Of a stretch of DNA of 10,022 nt, positions 1 through 7,600 are shown one piece after another. The notes beneath the pieces are model-generated. The model was not told the DNA's origin. It did not search any database and was given only the letters and a program-made list of their open reading frames with translations. Within the stretch, counting starts at the first letter, position 1, and each line of letters opens with the position of its first letter. Origin of the DNA: CAYNLX01 sp964441535 (lineage in GTDB: Bacteria; Bacillota_I; Bacilli_A; RF39; UBA660); the NCBI GenBank assembly GCA_964441535.1, contig CAYTXQ010000028.1:1-10022 (forward strand). Reading direction: 5' to 3'. The translations under genes were made by a program, and so were the position numbers.

Positions 1-4
1 TAAA

Positions 5-307
5 ATGCAAATTTTAGAAAATGTTAGTTATGCTACATTTAATAAATATGGATTTAATCAATTAAAAGCAGCATTAGTTTCTTCTTTAAGTAATAATTAT
101 AGTTATTTTACTGATGGAAATATGAATTTAAGAAAGAATTTAATTGAAAATGTAAAACCGGAAGAAATAATAAATTTGTGTAAATTGTATTTAAGATATT
201 TGGGATATAATATTAATGAACTTAATGAAATAGATGAGATTTTAGAGGTTTTCTGCAATGAAATAAAGCAAGAATTAGATAAATCAGTAAAGAAAGAAAG
301 TTTATAG
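5..307 (+). CDS. Unrecognised protein, possibly the C-terminal part of a longer gene
   Basis: I do not recognise this family. From the first ATG in the window it encodes 100 residues, but the same frame has no stop between it and the window edge. Any upstream start or Shine-Dalgarno would lie outside the window, so it may be the tail of a larger protein. The sequence looks soluble and mostly helical, with no membrane segment and no signal peptide. It is rich in Leu, Asn and Glu and ends in a charged Lys/Glu tail. It has a TAG stop and is followed by 69 bases before dnaE that contain a -10-like element, so co-transcription with dnaE is not required. That it is a real coding region is fairly sure from its codon use, which matches its neighbours; its function is unknown. 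Confidence 0.6.
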   Translation: MQILENVSYATFNKYGFNQLKAALVSSLSNNYSYFTDGNMNLRKNLIENVKPEEIINLCKLYLRYLGYNINELNEIDEILEVFCNEIKQELDKSVKKESL

Positions 308-348
308 CATAAAAGTTATAAACTATTTTTATTTTTATAAATTTAAGT

Positions 349-371
349 TATAATTGATATGTAGGGTGGTG
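349..371 (+). promoter_or_regulatory. Probable dnaE promoter -10 and Shine-Dalgarno
   Basis: A perfect TATAAT lies at 349-354. The -35 region upstream is T-rich and poorly matched. AGGGTGGTG at 363-371 is a strong Shine-Dalgarno ending 5 bases before the dnaE ATG at 377, and it fixes that start. If the -10 is used, transcription would begin near the Shine-Dalgarno itself and leave a very short 5' leader. The ribosome site is much more certain than the promoter. Confidence 0.55.
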
Positions 372-376
372 ATATT

Positions 377-3253
377 ATGTATGTTCCTTTAGGTGTTAAA
401 ACTGATTATAGTTTACTTCAAAGTTTAATTAAAATAAAATGTTTAATTAATTATTTAGTGGAAAATAATTATACTACTGCAGGTATAATAGATGATAATA
501 TGTCTAGTACTATGGAATTTTATAATGAATGTAAAAACAATAATATCAAACCTATAATCGGATTATCTGTAAAATATAATGATTTGGATTTATATTTGTA
601 TGCTAAAAATTATGAAGGGTTATTAGAGCTATTTAAATTAAATACTATTAAACAGACAAGTAACTTGAGTTTATTGCAATTAGAAGAATGTAATAATATT
701 ATTTGTGTAATACCCTTTAAGAGTAATATACTTTATAAAGATTTGAATAAGATTATTGATTGTTATATAAGTTATATAAATAATTATGAAAAAGAAAATG
801 CTTTAATAATTACTAAAAATATAGTGTTTATAAATGAAATATTTAGTCTAAATAAATCTGATTTAAAATTAATAGATTATTTAAAGAATGTAGGTAGTAA
901 TAATACAATAAGTAATATAAATGTTGGTAATTATGAAAATAATTATATTTTAGATATTGAAGAAGATAGTACTAATAAATTTAGTAAACTTATTAATATT
1001 GAAATTCCTAAAAATAAAAGATATATTCCAGTTTTTAAGAATGATTTTAATGATTCATATAAATACTTAGTAGCTTTATCTAAAAAAGGGTTAGAAAAGA
1101 GATTAGGCAATAAAGTAAGTAATGATTATTATAATAGGTTAAAATATGAATTAAAAGTTATTAATGATATGGGATTTAGTGATTATTTCTTAATAGTATA
1201 TGATTATGTTAAATATGCAAAAAGTCATAATATTTTAGTAGGACCTGGTAGAGGTTCTGCTGCAGGAAGTTTAGTGTCTTATTCTTTAGGTATTACAGAA
1301 GTGAATCCATTGAAATATAATTTATTATTTGAAAGATTTTTAGATAAAAATAGAATTACTATGCCTGATATTGACATAGACTTTGAATTTACTAAAAGAG
1401 ATGAAGTAATAAAATATGTTGTAGATAAATATGGTAATGAAAATGTGGCTCCGATTATGACTTATGGAACTTTAGCAAGTAAACAGGTAGTAAGAGATGT
1501 ATTTAAAATATTGGAAATAGATGATAAGACTATATCTATTATATTATCAAAAATAGATGCTTCTAAATCATTAAAAGATAATATTAAAGATAAAGATTTA
1601 ATAAAAATAATAAATGATAATAAAGAAATAAAGAAAGCTTTTAATATCTGTATTAAATTTGAAGGATTAAAAAAATATATAAGTACTCATGCTGCAGGAA
1701 TAGTTATTTGTAGTGAACCTTTAAATGATATAATTCCTATAATTAAAAATAATAATAATATTTTAACAGGATTTACTATGGAATATTTAGAAGAATTAGG
1801 ACTTCTTAAAATGGATTTTTTAGCATTAAAAAATCTTACTATAATATCAAATATATTAGAAATACTTAATGATAAATTAAAACTTAGTGATATAGATTTA
1901 GATGATGAAAAAACATATAAATTATTTTATACAGCAGATACTGAAGGAGTATTTCAATTTGAAACTAATGGTATGAAAAATTTCTTAAGAAAGTTAAAGC
2001 CAACTACGTTTAATGATTTAGTAGCATCTTTAGCCTTATTTAGACCAGGTCCCATGGGAAATATAGATAGTTTCATTTCAAGAAAGAATGGATTAGAAAA
2101 AATAACTTATTTAGATTCTTGTTTAGAGCCTGTTCTTAAAGAAACATATGGAATCATTGTTTATCAGGAGCAAATATTAGAAATATTAAAAATAATGGGA
2201 GGGTACTCTTATTCTGAAGCAGATTTAATTAGAAGAGCAATGTCAAAGAAAAAGAAAGATATTATGGAAAATGAAAGAACTAAATTTATTAATAATGCTG
2301 TTTTACTAGGGCATAATGAAGAAGTTTCTAATAAAGTATATGATTTGATTTCTAAATTTGCTGAATATGGTTTTAATAAAGCTCATTCTGTTTCATATGC
2401 TTTAATTGGATATTATCTTGCTTATTTAAAAAGTAATTATACTAAGGAATTTTTAATTACTTTATTAAATATGAGTATAGGAAGTGAAATAAAAACTAAA
2501 GAATATATTGAACTTGCTAAAAAAATGAATATTAAGATATTAAAACCAGATATAAATTTAAGTGAATTAGAATACAGAGTAGAAGAAAATAACTTAAGAT
2601 TTCCTTTAAGTATAATTAAAAATGTAGGTAAAGTAGCAACAAGTAATATATTAGAAGAAAGAAATAAAAATAAATTTGCTGATTTTCATGATTTTGTTGC
2701 AAGAAATTATGGTAAAGGTGTAACAAAAAGAACTATAGAAAGTTTGATTGATTCTGATGCTTTTTCTTCTTTTGGATACAATCATCAAACTTTACATAAT
2801 AACATAGATAGTATGATTAATTATGCTGAACTTATAAGTGATTTGGATGAATCTTTAGTTTTAAAACCTACAATAGAAGTTTTTGATGAATATGAAGAGA
2901 ATATTATAATAGGAAAAGAACTAGAAGTATTTGGTTTTTATTCTAGTAATCATCCAGTTACTAAATATAATACTGATTCGATTAAAATATCAGATATTAA
3001 TAAACATTATGATAAGTACATTGATATTTATATAATGATAACAAATATTAGTAAAATAAAAACTAAAAATAATGACAATATGGCTTTTATTACTGGAGAA
3101 GATGAAACTGGAAGTTTAGAATTTATTGCTTTTAAAGATATTTTTAATAAAATATCAGAATTAAAAACTGGAGATATTCTGTTAATTAATGGTCATGTAG
3201 AAAAAAGATATGATAAATATCAAGTAATTATCAAGAAGATTGTAAAGAAGTAG
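377..3253 (+). CDS. dnaE: DNA polymerase III alpha subunit, DnaE type, with degenerate PHP domain
   Basis: This is a C-family replicative polymerase that adds dNTPs to a primer. In PolC-containing Gram-positives DnaE is known to extend RNA primers before handing over to PolC. The polymerase core is clear: GPGRGS at residue 289; PDIDIDF with catalytic D331 and D333; the third aspartate D480 in KMDF; FRPGPM at 555-560. A helix-hairpin-helix follows at about 745-775 and an OB fold at about 877-958. The N-terminal PHP domain is eroded: the family HxH metal motif reads GVK (G6, K8), and the TDHGNM-like stretch reads DDNM near 39-42. The protein is short. E. coli DnaE has 1160 residues with D401/D403/D555, so about 70 residues are missing before the active site and over 100 after the third Asp. 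I see no clear clamp-binding motif. It contains no tryptophan. The start is set by a strong Shine-Dalgarno at 363-371. Confidence 0.97.
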   Translation: MYVPLGVKTDYSLLQSLIKIKCLINYLVENNYTTAGIIDDNMSSTMEFYNECKNNNIKPIIGLSVKYNDLDLYLYAKNYEGLLELFKLNTIKQTSNLSLLQLEECNNIICVIPFKSNILYKDLNKIIDCYISYINNYEKENALIITKNIVFINEIFSLNKSDLKLIDYLKNVGSNNTISNINVGNYENNYILDIEEDSTNKFSKLINIEIPKNKRYIPVFKNDFNDSYKYLVALSKKGLEKRLGNKVSNDYYNRLKYELKVINDMGFSDYFLIVYDYVKYAKSHNILVGPGRGSAAGSLVSYSLGITEVNPLKYNLLFERFLDKNRITMPDIDIDFEFTKRDEVIKYVVDKYGNENVAPIMTYGTLASKQVVRDVFKILEIDDKTISIILSKIDASKSLKDNIKDKDLIKIINDNKEIKKAFNICIKFEGLKKYISTHAAGIVICSEPLNDIIPIIKNNNNILTGFTMEYLEELGLLKMDFLALKNLTIISNILEILNDKLKLSDIDLDDEKTYKLFYTADTEGVFQFETNGMKNFLRKLKPTTFNDLVASLALFRPGPMGNIDSFISRKNGLEKITYLDSCLEPVLKETYGIIVYQEQILEILKIMGGYSYSEADLIRRAMSKKKKDIMENERTKFINNAVLLGHNEEVSNKVYDLISKFAEYGFNKAHSVSYALIGYYLAYLKSNYTKEFLITLLNMSIGSEIKTKEYIELAKKMNIKILKPDINLSELEYRVEENNLRFPLSIIKNVGKVATSNILEERNKNKFADFHDFVARNYGKGVTKRTIESLIDSDAFSSFGYNHQTLHNNIDSMINYAELISDLDESLVLKPTIEVFDEYEENIIIGKELEVFGFYSSNHPVTKYNTDSIKISDINKHYDKYIDIYIMITNISKIKTKNNDNMAFITGEDETGSLEFIAFKDIFNKISELKTGDILLINGHVEKRYDKYQVIIKKIVKK

Positions 3254-3294
3254 TGTAAAACACAATTTAAAGTAATGAAAAAAATTTTAATAAG

Positions 3295-3330
3295 TGATAT
3301 AATCATAGTATATAAAGAATTTAAAGGAGA
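3295..3330 (+). promoter_or_regulatory. Extended -10 promoter and ribosome site of the zinc-ribbon membrane protein gene
   Basis: TGATATAAT at 3295-3303 is an extended -10 element (TG, one base, TATAAT). AAAGGAGA at 3323-3330 is a strong Shine-Dalgarno placed 10 bases before ATG 3341. An alternative in-frame ATG at 3275 has no ribosome site and lies upstream of this -10, so transcripts from this promoter could not use it. Together these favour 3341 as the true start. No good -35 is visible, as is usual for extended -10 promoters. Confidence 0.6.
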
Positions 3331-3340
3331 AAAGATAATT

Positions 3341-4528
3341 ATGTATGATTACGAGAGTTATTATGCCGAAGATTTAAATAGTTCAAGTTATATAGAGACT
3401 ATTTATAAATTCATGATGATGTATAGTGTAATACTTATGGTAGTAGGAATTGTAGTATTGGTAGCAATGTACAAACTATTTAAAAAATGTGGTAAGCCAG
3501 GTTGGGCTGCTATAATACCAATATATAATATGTGGGTATTATTACAAATAGGAGATTTGCCTGGATGGTTAAGTTTAATACCTGGAGTAAATGTTATTTG
3601 TGTATTAATAGCATATGCTAATATAGGTAAAAAATTTAATAAATCAACAGCATTTATTTTAGGATTAATATTTTTAACACCAATATTTTTATGTATATTG
3701 GCTTTTGAAAAAGATAAAGTTAATGAAGTTTCAAACGAAACAAATTCGCAAACTCAAAATTTAAATTCAGAAAATTTAAATTTAATAAATGGTTCTATAC
3801 CATTAAGTGAATTAAATAAACCACTTCCAAATTCAGAGATTAATGCGGGAGTAGATATTATACCTCCAAATACTCCAATTCAAATTATGCCGAACATACC
3901 TGTTCAGCCAAATCCAGAAGAGGATAAAACTATTCCAAAACCTAGTGAAGAATTTAATTCAATATTACCACCAAAACCAGCGGAAACAAGCTCAACTTCA
4001 CAATTTATTAATATGTCAGAAGAAGAACCAGTTCCTGAAATATCTAATATTCCAGTACAACCAACAGTATCACCGGAACCAGCTCCAGTTATAGATATAT
4101 TCAGTAATTCATCTTCATCTTCAATAGTTTTGGGAAATACTCAATCAACAAATTCATCTAATCTAGTAAATCCAGTTACACCAGAAACTACTAATGTTTC
4201 ATCAGCAACTTCGACTTCAATGGATTTGGGAAGTACTCAGCCAACGAATTCATCTAATCTAGTAACTCCAGTTACACCAGAAACCACTAATGTTTCATCA
4301 GCAACTTCGACTTCAATAAGTACTCAGCCAACGAATTCATCTAATTCAGTAAATCCAGTTACACCAGAAACTACTAATGTTTCTTCTGCAACTTCGACTC
4401 CTTTGGAAATTAATCCGGCTGTGGGTCAATCAGAACCTTCTAATGCAACAATATGTCCTAATTGTGGAGCATCTTTAGCAGCTAATGCTGAATTATGTTT
4501 CATATGTGGACAAAGTTTAAAAAAATAA
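3341..4528 (+). CDS. DUF5684-like multi-pass membrane protein with repeat linker and C-terminal zinc ribbon
   Basis: The protein has 395 residues from the ATG chosen on its Shine-Dalgarno. Residues 24-47 form a strong membrane helix. The next stretch has KKCGKPGWAAIIPIYN at 48-63, a hydrophobic run to about 70, and further hydrophobic segments at about 77-93 and 104-122. The KPGW/IPIYN pattern resembles the DUF5684 family, whose function is unknown; members are sometimes mislabelled signal peptidase, but no catalytic Ser/Lys motif supports that here. Residues 125-365 are a low-complexity Pro/Ser/Thr/Asn linker that ends in three near-identical repeats. The C-terminus is a four-cysteine zinc ribbon, C372-x2-C375 and C386-x2-C389. 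Membrane topology is ambiguous. It sits alone between dnaE and polC with its own promoter and a terminator behind it, so a replication role is not implied. The family assignment is from memory and of moderate certainty. Confidence 0.85.
   Translation: MYDYESYYAEDLNSSSYIETIYKFMMMYSVILMVVGIVVLVAMYKLFKKCGKPGWAAIIPIYNMWVLLQIGDLPGWLSLIPGVNVICVLIAYANIGKKFNKSTAFILGLIFLTPIFLCILAFEKDKVNEVSNETNSQTQNLNSENLNLINGSIPLSELNKPLPNSEINAGVDIIPPNTPIQIMPNIPVQPNPEEDKTIPKPSEEFNSILPPKPAETSSTSQFINMSEEEPVPEISNIPVQPTVSPEPAPVIDIFSNSSSSSIVLGNTQSTNSSNLVNPVTPETTNVSSATSTSMDLGSTQPTNSSNLVTPVTPETTNVSSATSTSISTQPTNSSNSVNPVTPETTNVSSATSTPLEINPAVGQSEPSNATICPNCGASLAANAELCFICGQSLKK
4133..4402 (+). repeat. Three tandem in-frame repeats, about 28-32 codons each
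   Basis: Units lie at 4133-4228 (96 bases), 4229-4318 (90 bases) and 4319-4402 (84 bases), all inside the linker of the zinc-ribbon membrane protein. The core encodes a Thr-Gln, Thr-Asn-Ser-Ser-Asn, Asn-Pro-Val-Thr-Pro-Glu-Thr-Thr, Asn-Val-Ser-Ser-Ala-Thr-Ser-Thr series. Units one and two differ by few bases, and length differences are whole codons at the unit ends. Such near-identical copies suggest recent duplication and possible copy-number variation between strains (inference). Confidence 0.93.
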
Positions 4529-4541
4529 ATAATAAATTTTT

Positions 4542-4568
4542 AGCATAATAGTTCATTATGCTTTTTTT
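4542..4568 (+). terminator. Rho-independent terminator between the membrane protein gene and polC
   Basis: A perfect 8-bp stem, AGCATAAT (4542-4549) and ATTATGCT (4555-4562), encloses a 5-base loop and runs directly into a T tract (4562-4568). It begins 14 bases after the stop codon at 4528 and lies just before the polC promoter, separating the two transcription units. Confidence 0.88.
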
Positions 4569-4581
4569 ATTTTCTTTAATT

Positions 4582-4615
4582 TGATATAATAAATTTAATA
4601 AAAGATCAGGGTGGT
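4582..4615 (+). promoter_or_regulatory. polC leader: extended -10 promoter and strong Shine-Dalgarno
   Basis: TGATATAAT at 4582-4590 is the same 9-base extended -10 as upstream of the preceding gene at 3295. The expected start of transcription is near 4597. AGGGTGGT at 4608-4615 is a strong Shine-Dalgarno that closely matches the one at dnaE. Here, however, it is positioned for ATG 4623, a short upstream ORF, and not for the polC ATG 37 bases further on. Confidence 0.65.
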
Positions 4616-4622
4616 TATTTTT

Positions 4623-4646
4623 ATGCCTTTAAAGAAATGTGAGTAG
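4623..4646 (+). CDS. Seven-codon upstream ORF (candidate leader peptide) before polC
   Basis: ATG 4623 opens a 7-codon frame encoding MPLKKCE that ends in TAG at 4644-4646. It has a strong, well-spaced Shine-Dalgarno (AGGGTGGT, 4608-4615), whereas the polC ATG at 4652 has only a weak GTGA match at 4639-4642. The stop of the small ORF is 5 bases before the polC start, a spacing that permits translational coupling or re-initiation. It is in a different frame from polC. The alternative is a single-base sequence error that split an N-terminal extension of PolC; the polC frame has a TGA at 4640-4642, which limits where such an error could lie. Expression of the peptide is inferred from the ribosome site alone. 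Confidence 0.5.
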   Translation: MPLKKCE

Positions 4647-4651
4647 TTATT

Positions 4652-7600
4652 ATGAATGGAGAATTAAAAAGATTTTTAAATAAAATTAATTATGAAAATA
4701 TAGATATTTTTAATGGTGCTAAAGTTTTAAAAGTTACAGTTAATTCTTCTAAAGATACTATGACTGTACATATTGAAAATGAAGTTCCTATAGAATCAGA
4801 ATATATAGATAAATTATTTAATTGTGTAAGTAATGGCATTGATGGAGTAACTAAATTAGTAGTAAAGATTTCTTATAATAACATAACTGATAATGACATA
4901 TTAAATTGTTTTAAATATTTATTTAATAAAATAATAATGACTCGTCCATCTTTAGAAGGTATTAAAGAAGAAGATATTACTATTAATAATAATATTATAA
5001 ATATTGATGTTACAAGTAAATTGGAAGTTTCAAATATAAAAGAAGAAAAAGAAAAATTAATAAAATCTTTAAAACATTTTGGATTTGATAATATATTAAT
5101 AGAAATAAAAATTAATGAAGAAAAGAAAAATAATTTAATAAAAGAAATAGAAATTACCAAAGAAATTCCAATTATACGTAATAAAAAAGAAAATACTAAA
5201 AAAATTGATTCAAATATTTTATATGGAAGAGAAATAAAAGGAAATACAACAATAATAAATGACATTGTTGATGAAATGAAAGATGTTATTGTAGAAGCAT
5301 TTGTATTTGGTATTGATACTAGAGAAAATGAAAAATTAGATATAATAACTTTAAAATTAAGTGATAAAACTAATAGTTTGACTGCTAAATTTAAAATATG
5401 GAAAAACAATCATGAAGAATATGAAAAACTTAAGAATAATATTAAAGAAAATAATTGGTATAAAATTAAAGGTAACATAGAAAATGATCCTTTTCAAAAA
5501 GATATAGTATTATTTATTAAAGATATGGAGAGTATTGATTCTAAAGAAGAAAAAGTTAAAGATGATGAAGAAGAAAAAAGGATAGAGTTACATGCTCATA
5601 CTATGTATTCTCAAATGGATGCGGTTATATCTCCTGGTAAATTATTAAAACAAGCTAAATCTTTTGGTCATAAAGCAATAGCCATAACTGATCATAATTG
5701 TTTACAAGCTTATCCTGATTTATATAATGATTATAACAGTAAAGGTGAAGATAAAGTTAAGGTAATTTATGGAGCAGAATTAAATGTAATAAATAATGAA
5801 TTAGATATAGTAATTAATAAGAAAAATTATAATTTATTAACTGATACATATGTAGTATTTGATACTGAAACTACAGGTTTTAATGCTGGAGGAGAAGATT
5901 CATTAATTGAAATAGGAGCAGTTAAAATATGTAATGGTGAGGTAATAGATAGATTTGATGAGTTAATAAATCCTGGAAGAACTCTTCCAAAAAAGATAAT
6001 AGAGTTAACAGGTATTACAGATGAACTATTAAAAGACAAAGATAATGAAGAAAATTCTATGAAAAGATTTATAGAATATATTGGTGATTTACCATTAGTA
6101 GCTCATAATGCTAAATTTGATTTTTCTTTTATAGATATGGCTTTTAAAAAATATAATTTAGGAGAGTTTAAAAACACAATATTAGATACTATGGAATTAA
6201 GTAGAATATTAAATCCTGATATAGCTAAACACTCATTGTCAGCTATAGTAAAAAGATATTCCATAGCTTTTGATGAAGAATCACATCACAGAGGAGATTA
6301 TGATGCTGAAGCAACTGCAACAGCTTTTTATAAGATGAGTAAAATTTTATATGATAGAAATATTGAAACAGTAGATGATTTATATGAAAATATTAATTCT
6401 GAAGATTTAGTTAAATTTGTAAGACCATATCATGTTTGTGTACTAGCAAAAAATCAATTAGGTCTTAAAAATTTATTTAAAATAATAAGTTTAGCCAATA
6501 CAAAATATTTATATAAAACACCAAAAATACCTAAAAGTGAACTTGCTAATTTAAGAGAAGGTTTACTTATTGGTAGTGGATGTATTAATGGAGAAGTATT
6601 TAGTGCAGCTAAAAGTAAAACAGATGAAGAATTAGCTAATATAATGAAATTCTATGATTATATTGAAGTTAATCCTCCTACTGATGCAGAATGGTTAATA
6701 GATACAAGTGATTTTGGTAGTAAAATTGAAATAATTAATAATGTTAAAAAAATAATAGATGTGGCAATATCTTCTGGAAAAATAGTTGTTGCTACAGGAG
6801 ATGTACATAATTTAACAAAGGAAGATAAGATATATAGAGAAATTATAATTAATCAGAAAACTCCTAATGTGGGATTTCATCCTTTATATAGACCTGGTGT
6901 TATAAAAGTTCCAAATATGTATTATAGAACTACAAAAGAAATGTTAGATGAATTCAGTTTTTTAAATTTAGAATTAGCTAAAGAAATAGTTATTACTAAT
7001 ACAAATAAAATAGCTAAAGAAATAGAAGATATAAAAATAATAAAAGATAAATTATATACTCCTACTATGAAAAATAGTGCTGAAGATACAAAAGAGATGG
7101 TATATAAGAAAGCTAATGAAATGTATGGTAATCCATTACCAGCTTTAATACAAGAAAGACTTGAAAAAGAATTGAATGGTATTATTGGTGGAGGATATGA
7201 TGTTATTTACCTTATTGCTCAAAAATTAGTAAAAAAGAGTAATGAAGATGGTTATTTTGTTGGTTCTCGTGGTTCAGTAGGTTCTTCTTTAGTTGCAACT
7301 ATGATGAGTATAACAGAAGTTAATCCATTACCAGCACATTATTTATGTTCTAAATGTAAAAAATCAATTTTTGAATTAAATGGTAGAGCATTTAATCTAG
7401 ATTATAAAAGTGGATATGATTTACCAGATAAAATATGTGAATGTGGTACTAAAATGCAAAAAGAAGGTCAAGATATTCCTTTTTCATCATTTTTAGGATG
7501 GGATGCTGAAAAAGTTCCTGATATTGATTTGAATTTTTCTTCTGAAAATCAAGCAGATGCCCATAATTATACAAAAGTATTATTTGGCGAAGATAGAGTG

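Noticed and set aside
311..336. Short hairpin AGTT/AACT followed by T-rich sequence after the first gene, as a terminator
   Set aside because: The stem is only 4 bp of mostly A/T and the T run is interrupted; too weak to call in this AT-rich DNA.
313..353. AAGTTATAA repeated directly at 313-321 and 345-353 upstream of dnaE as an operator
   Set aside because: A 9-base A/T-only word recurs easily by chance in DNA of this composition.
3253..3263. GTGT/ACAC hairpin just after dnaE as a terminator
   Set aside because: Four-base stem with no T tract behind it.
4873..5409. Long minus-strand open frame inside polC
   Set aside because: It lies antisense to well-supported PolC coding sequence, has no ribosome site that I can see, and its Ile/Phe/Ser-rich translation is what AT-rich antisense DNA gives.
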